A DNA stretch of 64,000 nt from CBDAPI01 sp965248635 (GCA_965248635.1 OZ252114.1:434001-498000); one strand, 5' to 3'. Positions 7,485-17,261 are shown, counted from the first letter of the stretch. Numbers and translations are program-made. Notes: generated by a model not told the origin, from the sequence alone.

Positions 7485-8711
7485 ATGGCAGCGATGCTCC
7501 AGCTAAACAGGATCAAAACCTTTCTTGGACTTCAGCCCAGCATCGTGGGTCTGCTCGCGATGGTCGTTCTGGTGGGAATGGGCGAGCGGATGGCGGAGCG
7601 CTTTCTTCCCGTCTACCTGATGGCCCTGGGGGGTGGAGTGATCGCCGTCGGTTTGCTGGGGGCGATGGACAACCTGCTGTCGGCGCTCTACTCCTATCCC
7701 GGAGGCTACCTGGCTGAGCGCCTGGGTACAAAGCCGGCTCTGCTGCTCTTCAACCTCTTCGCCATGGTCGGATATCTCATCGTCATCCTGGTCCCCCGCT
7801 GGGAGGCGGTGATTCTGGGAGCTCTGTTCTTCCTGAGCTGGAGCGCGATTTCGCTTCCCGCCACCATGGCCCTGGTGGCCCGGGTCCTCCCCACTGGAAA
7901 ACGAGCCATGGGAGTGTCCATGCATTCGCTGGTGCGAAGAGTTCCCATGGCGGTGGGACCCATCGTCGGCGGAGTCTGCATCGATGTCTGGGGCACGGTT
8001 AATGGAATTCGTATTGCTTTCCTGGGAGCTCTGGCCCTGGCTCTGGTAGCGGCGCTGGTGCAGCAGATCTACATTTCCCGGGAGGCTCCCCGGCAGGACC
8101 ATTTTCCCGACCCCGAGGTCAACCCTTTGCGAATGCTGCGGCACATGTCGCCTGCTCTGAAGAACCTGCTGGTGTCCGACATTCTGGTGCGCTTTTGCGA
8201 ACAGATTCCCAATACGTTTGTGGTGATCTGGTGCATGGAGCAGATCTCACGACCCGTATCGGGATTCCAGTTCGGTCTCCTGACCGGCATTGAGATGGCT
8301 ACCGCCGTACTCATCTACATTCCGGTGGCCTACTTCGCGGATCGAGGTCACAAGAAGCCCTTTGTTCTGGTAACGTTCGTTTTCTTCACGTTCTTCCCCT
8401 TGGTGTTGCTGTTTTCCCGTTCTTTCTGGCCATTGGCCGCAGCCTTTATGATCCGAGGGCTCAAGGAGTTTGGCGAACCGACCCGCAAGTCGCTGATTCT
8501 GGACCTGGCTCCTGAGAATCGCAAAGCCGGCATGTTCGGGCTTTATTACCTCTTGCGGGATGTCGTTGTTTCGGTTGCCGCGCTGGGAGGGGCTTTCCTG
8601 TGGGCCATACGACCTGAAGTCAATTTGCTCACGGCTTTTGCATTCGGCCTGATGGGGGCTGTCTGGTTTGCCCGGAGCGGCAGTGACTTACCAGCTCGTA
8701 ACCCCAATTAA
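7485..8711 (+). CDS. major facilitator superfamily transporter
   Basis: An inner-membrane secondary transporter of 408 residues with about 12 hydrophobic segments. The loop after helix 2 reads GGYLAERLGTKPALL, a variant of the MFS signature G-x-L-x-D-R-x-G-x-R/K, and the matching loop in the second half reads AYFADRGHKKPFVLV. The long cytoplasmic connector after helix 6 (about residues 190-215) is normal. Substrate cannot be deduced. It is transcribed divergently from the porin operon across a palindromic candidate operator, so both units may answer to the same regulator. A second ATG lies 9 bases in (7494), and no strong ribosome-binding site separates the two. Confidence 0.85.
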   Translation: MAAMLQLNRIKTFLGLQPSIVGLLAMVVLVGMGERMAERFLPVYLMALGGGVIAVGLLGAMDNLLSALYSYPGGYLAERLGTKPALLLFNLFAMVGYLIVILVPRWEAVILGALFFLSWSAISLPATMALVARVLPTGKRAMGVSMHSLVRRVPMAVGPIVGGVCIDVWGTVNGIRIAFLGALALALVAALVQQIYISREAPRQDHFPDPEVNPLRMLRHMSPALKNLLVSDILVRFCEQIPNTFVVIWCMEQISRPVSGFQFGLLTGIEMATAVLIYIPVAYFADRGHKKPFVLVTFVFFTFFPLVLLFSRSFWPLAAAFMIRGLKEFGEPTRKSLILDLAPENRKAGMFGLYYLLRDVVVSVAALGGAFLWAIRPEVNLLTAFAFGLMGAVWFARSGSDLPARNPN

Positions 8712-8861
8712 GGTTGAAGGTACTCAGCCCTCTCTGACGCTCGGGTTCTGACATCCGCCGGCGGCCAGCACCTTCTGACGACTGCGGTGAGCGAGAGGCT
8801 ACCGACGAATGCTCCAGGTTGAGTTGACGTCTGGAAAAGACCAGCGATAGAATTCACAGCA

Positions 8862-9710
8862 ATGCTCGCCCTGGAACGAAAGATCTCAGAACTGCGGACT
8901 CTTCTCAGCAGCTATGAACGGGTCCTGGTGTGCTTCTCTGGCGGCGTCGACTCGAGTTACCTGCTGGCTGAGGCGGTACGCATCCTGGAGACAGGCGCAA
9001 TAGCTTTTACCGCCGTTTCACCCAGCCTGGCTTCCTGGGAAGGTGAAGAGGCCGCCGGGCTGGCACGCCGACTGGGTGCCCGGCATCTGCTGGTCGAGAC
9101 CCACGAGCTCGATGACCCGCGTTATTCGGCCAACCCGGTAAATCGATGTTACTTCTGTAAGACCGAGGTGTACGGGGTCGCAGTTGAGGAGGCTCGCAAG
9201 CACGGGATCGACAAGATCCTGGACGGATTCAACCGAGATGACCGGGGTGACCACCGGCCAGGACGAAAAGCGGCCCGGGAACACGGCATCCTGTCACCCC
9301 TGGACGAGATCGGTTTCGGAAAAGACGACATACGGAGTGCCGCCCGGCAGATCGGGCTCCCGGTCTGGGACAAGCCTGCTCTGGCCTGTCTGTCCAGCCG
9401 TTTTCCCTACGGGACCGAGATCACACCCAGACGACTGCAGCAGGTTGCGGAGTGCGAGGGGGTTCTGAGAGAGTCGGGATTTCGCAGCTTCCGCGTTCGC
9501 TACCACGATTCGGTTGCGCGCATAGAGGTCAGCGGCGAAGAACTCCCCCGACTTTTTCAGACCGAGGTGAGAGAGACCATTCTTCGCCGATTTCGTCAGT
9601 CAGGCTTTACCTACGTGTCCGTCGACCTGCAGGGATATCGAACGGGGTCAATGAACGAGACCGTTCAAGGCGACAGAAAGATCGTCCAACTGGAAAGTGC
9701 ATCTAAATGA
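8862..9710 (+). CDS. larE: LarE, ATP-dependent sacrificial sulfur transferase for the nickel-pincer cofactor
   Basis: PP-loop enzyme of 282 residues. The ATP pyrophosphatase loop is VLVCFSGGVDSSYLL (SGGVDSS, about residues 27-33). NRCYFCKTEVY gives a CxxC pair, and DKPALACLSSRFPYGTEI carries the conserved Cys that in characterised LarE is consumed by giving its sulfur to the pyridinium ring of the nickel-pincer nucleotide. LarE acts twice after LarB and before LarC to build the cofactor of lactate racemase-type enzymes. No larA, larB or larC is in the window, so either they are elsewhere or this member has a different sulfur-transfer role. A possible sensor-like gene starts 34 bp downstream. 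Confidence 0.9.
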   Translation: MLALERKISELRTLLSSYERVLVCFSGGVDSSYLLAEAVRILETGAIAFTAVSPSLASWEGEEAAGLARRLGARHLLVETHELDDPRYSANPVNRCYFCKTEVYGVAVEEARKHGIDKILDGFNRDDRGDHRPGRKAAREHGILSPLDEIGFGKDDIRSAARQIGLPVWDKPALACLSSRFPYGTEITPRRLQQVAECEGVLRESGFRSFRVRYHDSVARIEVSGEELPRLFQTEVRETILRRFRQSGFTYVSVDLQGYRTGSMNETVQGDRKIVQLESASK

Positions 9711-9744
9711 GCAGCACGAAGGCCGCGCAAAAGGAGAGTCAAAC

Positions 9745-10486
9745 ATGAGAATCGCAGAGGCAAGCTCGACCAGCGTGAACAATCTGTGGAGCGGCGCTGA
9801 GTCTCGAGTGGCAGAGGCGGGGGTCCTCGAGGAAGCTGCACAGGCGATGGCCGACCAGCTGCATGAGCAGTTTTCGGACTCGGTTGTAATCGCGCGAGTG
9901 TTCCTGACCGTTCCCTTCGGGAAGCTCCCTGACGCCAATCAGGAATTTGTCCGGAATCTTGCGGAGGGTGCCGGAGCAGGGGACAGTCTCACGGCAGCGA
10001 CCCCGGTCCTTTCCCTGGTCGGCACGCATGGTCGAGAAGACGAACTGGAATGACCGCCGCAAATCGAAAGGGCATGTGGGAATCCCCCTGATTTCCTCTT
10101 CCTTCGTTGACGCAATTCCAATGATTTCGAGACTTCTAAAGGAAATGGGAGTTCCGATCGAGTGGAGCGACAGCCATGACGCCGAGGTCATCATTGAAAC
10201 AATCGGACATTCGGCCGGTCTTTTCTTCGTCGACGACGCGGCTGAGGCTACTGACGTGCAGGGACGAAAGATCATCGCCGCTCAGGATTTTGTCTCTGCC
10301 AACAATGTCACCGGCGTCTTCGGGCTGGGCGGGGCTTACGATGGCGGCGAGGTGATCGTGATCGTGGCCTTTTGCAGCGATTCTTTTCCCCGGGAGAGTG
10401 CCGAACAGTTCCTTTCCCTGGTCAGCCTGTTCAAGAGTCGCACCGGCGCTCTGGTTGAGTCCGGCAATATCTTCTCCAACGGTTAG
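9745..10486 (+). pseudogene. conserved sensor-like protein, one frameshift
   Basis: The start is the ATG at 9745 (GGAG 10 bases upstream). The first frame gives LWSGAESRVAEAGVLEEAAQ, a helical start, and runs to THGREDELE and a stop near 10053. The natural continuation is in another frame (WNDRRKSKGHVGIPLI, then SSFVDAIPMISRLLKEMGVP), so one base is gained or lost around 10040-10045. The joined product would be about 246 residues and ends at the TAG at 10486. The C-terminal half alternates strands and helices (VFGLGGAYDGGEVIVIVAFC), like a GAF/PAS-type sensory fold. From memory, similar sequence occurs in front of PAS or kinase domains, but no output domain is present here and no function is claimed. 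Pseudogene or sequence error. Confidence 0.6.
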
Positions 10487-10564
10487 TCGCTACCGCCGTT
10501 ACAGAAAACACTGCGCCATGCTGTTTCGCTGGAGAGGGGACCAGAGCGGCGGCAGTTCTGATTC

Positions 10565-11017
10565 TCAGGCCGCGTGATCTCTAGCGGACACCTGGACCTC
10601 GAGGCCGTCGGGGTCATGGAAGTAGACCCGGTTTCCGGATCTGCGTGACTTCAGTCCCTCGGATTTGAGTGTTTCTACCACGGCCCCGGCGTCGTAGCCG
10701 TCAATCGCGATGCAATAGTGGTTCATGCCCGACGCACTGCTCCGGAACAGCGCCAGAAAGTGCGGGCCCAGGTCCAGGAAGCAGCTGTTCTCCGACTCCC
10801 GCACTACCGGGAGACCGAAATGCTTCTGGTAAAAGGCCTTGGAGCGCTGGATGTCGGTTACGCTCAGGGCAACGTGGTTCAGACTCATGCCCTTGAAGGT
10901 TGACGCCTGAGAGGAGCGTGTCGTTCCGGCCAGGGCAACCAGTCCTGCGATCAATCCCCGGCGGCTGATCTTCCCTTCTTCGTAGGTAGCAAGGATCCGC
11001 GAAATCGTTCTTTCCAT
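10565..11017 (-). CDS. VOC (glyoxalase/bleomycin-resistance-like) protein with Tat-like signal
   Basis: A vicinal-oxygen-chelate fold protein of about 150 residues. The N-terminus carries a twin-arginine motif (KISRRGLIAGLVALAG, about residues 14-29), pointing to export. The VOC core starts MSLNHVALSVTDIQRSKAFY (metal ligand His), continues HFGLPVVRES and GMNHYCIAIDGYD (second His) and closes with VYFHDPDGLEVQVS (Glu). This is one full VOC domain pair, the size of small dioxygenase/glyoxalase-like members. AAGGAGG stands 8 bases before the ATG at 11017, which decides this start over the ATG at 11035. The substrate is unknown; periplasmic Tat-exported VOC proteins are less usual. Confidence 0.85.
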   Translation of the reverse strand: MERTISRILATYEEGKISRRGLIAGLVALAGTTRSSQASTFKGMSLNHVALSVTDIQRSKAFYQKHFGLPVVRESENSCFLDLGPHFLALFRSSASGMNHYCIAIDGYDAGAVVETLKSEGLKSRRSGNRVYFHDPDGLEVQVSARDHAA

Positions 11018-11153
11018 TGAGAATTCCTCCTTCATTCCCCCATACTACCCACGTTTCTCAGGGGTGTCAGGTTTTGAATTTCTAAGAAGAGAGGCTTGCT
11101 CAGGAGAGCGTGATGATTTACCCGGTGGACTTCAGCCGGAAGTCAGCGATGGT

Positions 11154-13754
11154 TTACTCCGGGCAAGGCCTGGCTTGCAGCGGAATCTCCACTAGTGTGG
11201 CAGAGACAGGACGCCCGAAAGGATGTTCATCGACCAGGTCAAGGGCATTGCTGTCCACCCCGGGCCGGAAGAGAGGCGGACCTGAACTATCTTCACCACA
11301 GTTCCTACCCCAATAATTGCCTATATCGTTGCCTGTCTTTCCATCTGTGACCGACAACGCCTCTGTGCTTGCCAGTGGCGTGGCCGTCCAAGAGGTGATG
11401 AACCCGCCCGAAGAGCTGAATTTCTGAATGCGGCTCCCGTAGTGATCACTCACATAGACATGATCGGAATTGTCGACAGCAATGCCCACGGGCCCGTCGA
11501 ATTCACCATCCCCGATGCCCGACGTACCCCACTTCGTGACAAAGGTTCCAGCGCTGTCGAATTTCTGAACCCGATCGTTGAAATGGTCTACCACGTAGAG
11601 ATTGTCATCGATATCGACAGCGATGCCCATGGGTGAATTGAATTCACCGTCTCCAGTTCCTACCGGGCTGCCCTGATTGCGTCCGAAATGGATGTTGACC
11701 CCGGCAGCGCCGATTTGGTGCACGACCTTGCCCTCCGCATCGAATTTCTGGACCCGATTGCCTCCGATCTGGCGTGGTGATTGGGAGGGCATCAAATTGA
11801 AATGGGTCGCGATCTCAGAGACATAGATGTTCCCATTGCTGTCTATGGCCACATCATATGCTTCGTTCACCCTTCCAGTTCCAGGAGTGCAATCAACTAT
11901 CGGACCAAAGAAGCTTCCACATTCTCCTGCATCAAACTGGCCAATAAACACTCCTGCAGTGTTGTATTCAAGAACGCGGGTGCCTGAACCAACGACCATC
12001 GCTTTTGATCCGCTGACATCGACACTTTCAGGTGAAAAAAGAGGGCCCAGTTCAGCATCGCCTAAGGCGAGGATAGGAGTCCCGGCCAGGTCAAGCTTCT
12101 GCAAGCGGCGATTCTCTGTGTCCGGCACATAGATAAATACTTCCTCCCCGTCCGGATTGAACACCATGGCCAGCTCTCCAGGGGCACTGCCACCACCACC
12201 AAAAGTGTTGAGCAAATCCCCGGCAGTGCTGAACTTTCTGATGACGTTGTCAGAATCGGATACAAACACGTTGGTGCCATCCGTAGTCACACCCAGGGGA
12301 CTGTAGGTTGGGCCCACCCTCTCGACCTGGAATCCCCCGTTGTCATAGATATCGTTCTGATAGACCCTGGCGGCGGCGGCGTTGTCCAGGACCAGGCCTG
12401 AATCTGCATTGCCTGCGATCTTGTTTCTGGAGATCTCAACTCCAGGCACATTCTTGATGTGGATCCCATATCCAGTGATAGGGATGAACTCTGCCTTAAG
12501 GGGATAGCCAGGCCCATTGTTTCCCTGGTAGAAGGCGAACCTCAGTTGTTCATTGTCTTCAAGGGTCTTCTCTGTGATGACGGTTCCGTCAAATTGTCGG
12601 AGCGGGCGGGTCTCATAGGTCGCTCCAGTGATCCTGATCCCAGTGCCGCTCCGGCGCACAATGTTCTTCTTGATGATGTTTCCCTTTAGCTCCTCCAGGT
12701 TGGCGTTATGTTCGGGGCCACCTGTCTGGTGCAGTTCAATGCCCGCGCTTTCGGCGCCCTCAATGAAGTTTTCCTCTATGATGTTGTTGTTGATGAAAGT
12801 GGTGGGACCGGTAGTGAATCCCCCACTCAATTCTATGCCCACACCCCAGGTGGCTACCGGGAGGGGTCTCGTACCGACATTGCGGATGGTATTTCCCACT
12901 ATCCTGTTGCCATTGGTGCCCGCAGGGGTCCCTCTCGCGCTTATGCCATAGAATCCCATACCGTCCTGCACATTGTTGCTGATCACGCTCTGACTCGAAC
13001 GGCTGAAGGATATACCGGCCCCAAAGATCACCTTTATGGTGTTGTCATCAATGGTGTTTCGGAGCCCGGACACAGTGATTCCATTGCGCTCTCCACTGAT
13101 GCTGTTCGATTTTATGACGTTATCATTGCAGGCAGCGATCCACACGCCACTCTGGTTTCGGAATCCTTCGTCGTCCGGGTCTGCACCAATGATATTGCCC
13201 TGGATCGTATTCTTTCCCCCTCCTCTTAGCAGGATGCCGGGGCCCTTGAATTCGTTAATGATCAGCCCCTTCACGGTGCTGTTGCCGGCTGTGATCTTCA
13301 AACCATGTGCGGGCTTCTCCACACTGGTTCCATTTAGCTCGATAATGGGGGAAGGCTTGGCAGGATCGAAACCTGGCTGGGTGGTTCCATCGATGATCAC
13401 CGGATCGGTGATCTCGGGCAGCGGCAAACTCGTCACTTCACCAATTCGAATGACATAGGGAGGGGGGCCTGGTATGTCGAAGGAGATCGCATCGAGTCCC
13501 GCATTCTGCTCCGCGACCGCCTCTTGGATGGCCGCTCGAAGCGTACACTCTCCTTCAGTCTCAGTCTGGCACCTCCCATCGCCGGGATGGACATCCGAGC
13601 CGTCACCCGTCGAATTTACAGCGACAGTTCTCAAGAAAGCGATCTTGCCTTTCTCGCCCGGGTAGGTTGCCTGGACCGGGACAGACCCCGCCGACACTCC
13701 CAGCACCAAAGCCAGGACGACTCCCCAGACCCGGCGAACTACCCCACTACTCAT
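11154..13754 (-). CDS. secreted right-handed beta-helix protein with an embedded NHL propeller
   Basis: About 866 residues, exported: the ATG at 13754 gives a signal peptide (RRVWGVVLALVLGVSAGSVP). Next is a CSLREA-like region (ECTLRAAIQEAVAEQNAGLD) and the usual IIDGTTQPGFDP. A long parallel beta-helix follows, with repeats such as GNTIRNVG and NNNIIEENFIEGAESAGIEL, to about residue 470. It is interrupted by NHL repeats, for example GEFNSPMGIAVDIDDNLYVV and GIAVDNSDHVYVSDHYGSRI, that would form a propeller. After the propeller the helix-type ending returns (GNDIGNYWGRNCGED). Helix proteins of this class bind polysaccharide or act as surface structures, and NHL propellers bind partners. The molecular role is unknown. 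It follows the TPR-PD40 gene on the same strand with a 46-bp gap (17-bp overlap if the upstream in-frame start at 13817 were used). Confidence 0.8.
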   Translation of the reverse strand: MSSGVVRRVWGVVLALVLGVSAGSVPVQATYPGEKGKIAFLRTVAVNSTGDGSDVHPGDGRCQTETEGECTLRAAIQEAVAEQNAGLDAISFDIPGPPPYVIRIGEVTSLPLPEITDPVIIDGTTQPGFDPAKPSPIIELNGTSVEKPAHGLKITAGNSTVKGLIINEFKGPGILLRGGGKNTIQGNIIGADPDDEGFRNQSGVWIAACNDNVIKSNSISGERNGITVSGLRNTIDDNTIKVIFGAGISFSRSSQSVISNNVQDGMGFYGISARGTPAGTNGNRIVGNTIRNVGTRPLPVATWGVGIELSGGFTTGPTTFINNNIIEENFIEGAESAGIELHQTGGPEHNANLEELKGNIIKKNIVRRSGTGIRITGATYETRPLRQFDGTVITEKTLEDNEQLRFAFYQGNNGPGYPLKAEFIPITGYGIHIKNVPGVEISRNKIAGNADSGLVLDNAAAARVYQNDIYDNGGFQVERVGPTYSPLGVTTDGTNVFVSDSDNVIRKFSTAGDLLNTFGGGGSAPGELAMVFNPDGEEVFIYVPDTENRRLQKLDLAGTPILALGDAELGPLFSPESVDVSGSKAMVVGSGTRVLEYNTAGVFIGQFDAGECGSFFGPIVDCTPGTGRVNEAYDVAIDSNGNIYVSEIATHFNLMPSQSPRQIGGNRVQKFDAEGKVVHQIGAAGVNIHFGRNQGSPVGTGDGEFNSPMGIAVDIDDNLYVVDHFNDRVQKFDSAGTFVTKWGTSGIGDGEFDGPVGIAVDNSDHVYVSDHYGSRIQKFSSSGGFITSWTATPLASTEALSVTDGKTGNDIGNYWGRNCGEDSSGPPLFRPGVDSNALDLVDEHPFGRPVSATLVEIPLQARPCPE

Positions 13755-13800
13755 GTTTCTATTCACAGGACGGGTCTCACCTGACACCCCGTGAGAAGTG

Positions 13801-16029
13801 CTACTCGGTTTGTTCAAGCAGCCAGATCTGTTTGGTCCTTTTTACGGAAGTCCAGGCCATGATCCGTCCGTCCCGGCTGAACGACGGGCGGCGCCCGACG
13901 TCTTCTGCTACAAACTGGACTTCATCTGTTGCCGCACTCCATCGGTATAACTCAGGCCGTCCATACTCTCTGGAGGTTTTAAAGAAGAACTCGTCTCCGG
14001 CCGGTGTCCAGGTTCCGATATGGTCCCAGTGTTCCTCCAGATCCAGCCAGGCAGACGTGGGCCGGCCATCCAGATAGGCCTTCCTGATTCCGTCCTTTCG
14101 ATAGTCCATAAAGGTCAACTCCTGGCCGTTGGGGTGCCACTCCAGCCCTTCCTTCCAATGGTGTTCTTCCACGGTCGTCAGACGGCGCACCTGGCCATCG
14201 GAGAGGCGCACCACAAAAACCCCGAAGCTCTGACTTCCTTCGATGGAACCCAGGTAGCCCAGGCCAGCCAGGTAATCACCGTCCGGAGACCAGCGAATGG
14301 TGGGGTTGTACCAGTTGAGCTTCGCCAGTTTCTTTGGCTGACCGCCCCCGGCAGGAATGACACTGAGGCTTCCATTAAAAGCATAGGCGACCAGATCTCC
14401 GTTGGGAGACCACCTGGGGTGAGGGTGCACATCACTCAGGTTTTCCAGCTCAACCAGCAACTCCGGAGAGCCCCCGCTCAAAGAAAGCCTGAAAATTGCC
14501 TTCGCCTCCCGGGTGGGCGCCAGGAAAACAAGAGTCTGGCCGTCTGATGACAAATCAAATCCAGATCCATAAGCAGTGTCGGTCAGTTGTCGAGGCTCAC
14601 CGCCCGAGCTGGAAACCGCGAAGATCCTCGGCTGACCCTCCTCCCCTCCCACGAAGTACACCGTCCGGCCATCCGGAGAGAGCAGCGGCCGGGAGCCCTT
14701 GGCTACTGTCCTCGGGTCCCCGGACAGATCCGTGCTGGTCACGTTGATCACACTCGTGTTGCGAACCAGCCCAAAGGCGACCTGGTTCTTCTGAGCGATG
14801 ACCTGAGCGCCCATGATCGTTGCGCCCCGATAGGCAGTCACCCGGCGGGGTTCACCCAGCCGGGTTCCAGTTCGCAGATCCACGGAGACCTCCCAGATAT
14901 TGGGATCACCATCGCGGGAAGAAACGAAGTAAATGCTGTTCTTGCGCGTGTCCCAGGCAGGCAACTTGTCCGGCTTCGGTGAGCGGGTGATTGGAATAGC
15001 CCGCCCGCCGGTCGAGGGCATGATCCAGATATCTGTGTTGGGACCACGACCATCGGCCTGGGGTTGGTTGAATCCGGCCAGGTTGTGGAAGACGAGCCAT
15101 CTCCCATCCGACGAGTAACCGCCGAATACTGCCTCGTCTGCTTCGAAAGCCACCTCGCTTTGCAGACGACCGTCCAGATCGATGGTATGGAGTCCCAGCT
15201 CATCCACGTAGGTCAGAAGCCCTGCCGGGGACCAGAAGATCTGCCTTGTGAATAACGGAATATAGGGGCCGATTCGGCGTTGCTCTCCTTCCTCCGCGGG
15301 GACCACGAAAATCCCCCTCACTGCCTCAGGCGGACCCGATTCCCTGACCACATTGGTTGCGGCCAAGTAGCAGATCATCTGACCAGCGGGTGACCAGCGT
15401 GGCGAAGCAGGGCTTCGCCAGGGTCCCCAGTCCCTTACCAGCGGGCGGACCAGCGAGCCTGTTCGGTCAGCCACGAAAAGACCGAGCTGTCGGCTCAATT
15501 CCGAGTATCCGAAATCATCAGAAAAGCTTACGCCCTGCTCGAAGTCGCCATCCACACTAGCCCGGAAGACCAGTCTCTCCCCGTCGGGAGAGAAATCGAA
15601 GTCGGCGGTCAGGAACCAGGGCAATCTTTCGTCATCCAGTACGAATCGAAGGGTCGAGCCCGACGGATTCGGAAAGCGTTGCCCGGTTCCCAGGCGCTCG
15701 AGACTCAACCGAGCCTGATGGGCAATGCCAGGTTGATCTCCATACTCATCCAAGATGCGGAGATAGATCCTCGAGGCGTCGGCCCGGCCGAGTTTCTCCA
15801 GGCAGTGACCCATGCGCAGCAGGGCCCGGGCCGCGGTTGACCTGGAAACGCTGGTCAGGAGGCTCACTTGCCGGTAAAGCTCCAGGGCGCGCTCCAGGTC
15901 ACCCTCGACTACTTCCCAGTGTACGGCCTTCTGATAAAGGAGTTCAGGGTCCTCACTATCCTGGGCCGGGATGGCGGAGGAGCTCCATAAGACAAGCAAC
16001 AAGATCCGGCTCGGAAGTGCCCTGTGCAT
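13801..16029 (-). CDS. exported TPR and PD40 (TolB-like) beta-propeller protein
   Basis: About 742 residues. GGAGG is 7 bases before the ATG at 16029, giving a signal peptide (MHRALPSRILLLVLWSSSA). Residues about 28-110 form tetratricopeptide-like helices (AARALLRMGHCLEKLGRADA). From about 135 onward come PD40/WD40-like repeats with the W-S-P-D/A-G signature: PRWSPAGQMICYLA, YSSDGRWLVFHN, PLLSPDGRTVYFVGG, IRWSPDGDYLAGLG. These form one or two propellers like TolB or the non-catalytic half of prolyl oligopeptidases; no Ser-Asp-His peptidase domain is attached. Probably a periplasmic scaffold. The next gene on the strand is the beta-helix/NHL protein and they may be co-transcribed. Confidence 0.8.
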   Translation of the reverse strand: MHRALPSRILLLVLWSSSAIPAQDSEDPELLYQKAVHWEVVEGDLERALELYRQVSLLTSVSRSTAARALLRMGHCLEKLGRADASRIYLRILDEYGDQPGIAHQARLSLERLGTGQRFPNPSGSTLRFVLDDERLPWFLTADFDFSPDGERLVFRASVDGDFEQGVSFSDDFGYSELSRQLGLFVADRTGSLVRPLVRDWGPWRSPASPRWSPAGQMICYLAATNVVRESGPPEAVRGIFVVPAEEGEQRRIGPYIPLFTRQIFWSPAGLLTYVDELGLHTIDLDGRLQSEVAFEADEAVFGGYSSDGRWLVFHNLAGFNQPQADGRGPNTDIWIMPSTGGRAIPITRSPKPDKLPAWDTRKNSIYFVSSRDGDPNIWEVSVDLRTGTRLGEPRRVTAYRGATIMGAQVIAQKNQVAFGLVRNTSVINVTSTDLSGDPRTVAKGSRPLLSPDGRTVYFVGGEEGQPRIFAVSSSGGEPRQLTDTAYGSGFDLSSDGQTLVFLAPTREAKAIFRLSLSGGSPELLVELENLSDVHPHPRWSPNGDLVAYAFNGSLSVIPAGGGQPKKLAKLNWYNPTIRWSPDGDYLAGLGYLGSIEGSQSFGVFVVRLSDGQVRRLTTVEEHHWKEGLEWHPNGQELTFMDYRKDGIRKAYLDGRPTSAWLDLEEHWDHIGTWTPAGDEFFFKTSREYGRPELYRWSAATDEVQFVAEDVGRRPSFSRDGRIMAWTSVKRTKQIWLLEQTE

Positions 16030-16298
16030 GATTGAGCCTCCACTCCCCAACCCGATTCCTGGTGCGAAAATGAGAATCTGCACTCCGCTGAAATCGACTC
16101 ATCGATGGTACGGCAGGGCCGTGCGATAAAGGAAGTCTCGGATCCATTCTAAGACAACCGCAACATCCTCACTCAGGATTCCGCTGCCATCCTTCAGGTA
16201 ACCCGTCAGCTGCAAGACTGCTGCCGACCCCTCAGAAAAAGGGGTTTTCCCTGGTCAGCCGGGCACGCCCTGGTGGCCGCCAGCGGCGAGTTATGAAC

Positions 16299-17051
16299 CT
16301 ACCGCGTTCTTGTCACCGTGATCTTCACGGGGAGGAGCGGCGGGAAAGTGCCCTCGCCGCTGCAGGAGATATTCCTCGTCTTGTTTATGAGTCCGAAAAT
16401 GCTCCACCCGGTCAAGGTGAGGACATGGCTGTCACCCACCGTTCCCGACGGTGGCCAGAGCGTGTCCGGCTGAAACATCCCCTCCATTTCGAGCCCATAG
16501 CCAAGCTCTATAGAACAGTTGTCGTCTTCGTCGGCGCAAGCTGTGAACTTATTGAGATCGGCTTGGGCCAAGCCTTTTCTTGAATAGAGGAACCCGCTGT
16601 TATCGAGCTCGACCACCGATTCCGGGAAACATTCGTTACCGTTTGTGAATTGGGTCCTGAAGTAGCTGATGTCCAGTTCGCCGATTGCCGGGGGCGGTCC
16701 AAATTTTGCGACTGATCCACCGTTGGCGGTGGATTCACCCCAGTCAAATCCACTATCGCTCAACCCTCCCGATTCATTTCCACCTGTCAGCGATCCGTCG
16801 AACCTCACCGCGTACCTGTGGTCCACTTCGCCTTCTGTGCCATCGCAGACGTTCGTGTCGTCGCAGTCGGGTTCCCCCTCACATCTCTGGCCTTTAGTGT
16901 GCTGCTTGATGAGCCCGTCACCGTCCCGATCACAGAATTCGCCTTGGCCACATCGCGCCTCCACCGGGCTGACGCTGAAAGCAAGCACCAGACACAGTGC
17001 TAGAAAAATTAAACTCCAGTTTTGCTTTTCCATCTTCTCCATCTTCTCCAT
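16299..17051 (-). CDS. small secreted protein of unknown family with calcium-binding-like loop
   Basis: No family recognised. Starting at the first ATG of a three-fold MEK repeat (17051; ATGs also at 17042 and 17033) it is about 250 residues. AGGAGG stands 3 bases before the first and 12 before the second ATG. A signal peptide (NWSLIFLALCLVLAFSVSP) is followed by a Cys- and Asp-rich stretch (CDRDGDGLIKQH, CEGEPDCDDTNVCDG) that looks like the calcium-binding loops of thrombospondin type-3 or EF-hand repeats. The remainder is beta-rich and ends PVKITVTRTR. It lies just downstream of one copy of the conserved 62-bp element, so it is probably regulated together with the S74-type protein at 23.5-24.8 kb. 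Confidence 0.6.
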   Translation of the reverse strand: MEKMEKMEKQNWSLIFLALCLVLAFSVSPVEARCGQGEFCDRDGDGLIKQHTKGQRCEGEPDCDDTNVCDGTEGEVDHRYAVRFDGSLTGGNESGGLSDSGFDWGESTANGGSVAKFGPPPAIGELDISYFRTQFTNGNECFPESVVELDNSGFLYSRKGLAQADLNKFTACADEDDNCSIELGYGLEMEGMFQPDTLWPPSGTVGDSHVLTLTGWSIFGLINKTRNISCSGEGTFPPLLPVKITVTRTR

Positions 17052-17141
17052 CTTCCTCCTGATGCAAAAGGCGCTCGGCGGGTTGCTGTTCAAACCGCCC
17101 GCTGGCCGAAGGGGCCAGCGCCTACGTTGTTGATTGGAGCT

Positions 17142-17203
17142 TACGTCTCTGCGGTTCCAGTTGTATGTGGATTCAGTCAAGATTGTGTCAGGATTTCTTG
17201 ACA
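17142..17203 (-). promoter_or_regulatory. conserved promoter-region element, copy 1 (11-bp direct repeats)
   Basis: On the plus strand GTCAAGA (17176), GTCAGGA (17187) and TTGACAC (17198) are spaced exactly 11 bp apart, as in PhoB/OmpR-type sites. The whole 62-bp block matches 24929-24990 with about seven differences. It lies 91 bp upstream of the secreted-protein start at 17051, and on the coding strand TACAAC could be a -10 box about 11 bases after the last repeat. It is read as a binding site for the response regulator at 25.0-25.7 kb (inference). Confidence 0.6.
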
Positions 17204-17261
17204 CTGGTGCTCCTTTGCCTTCCCGCCTTCTTCCAAAAAAGGTTCCTGGAACTTGGAACGA

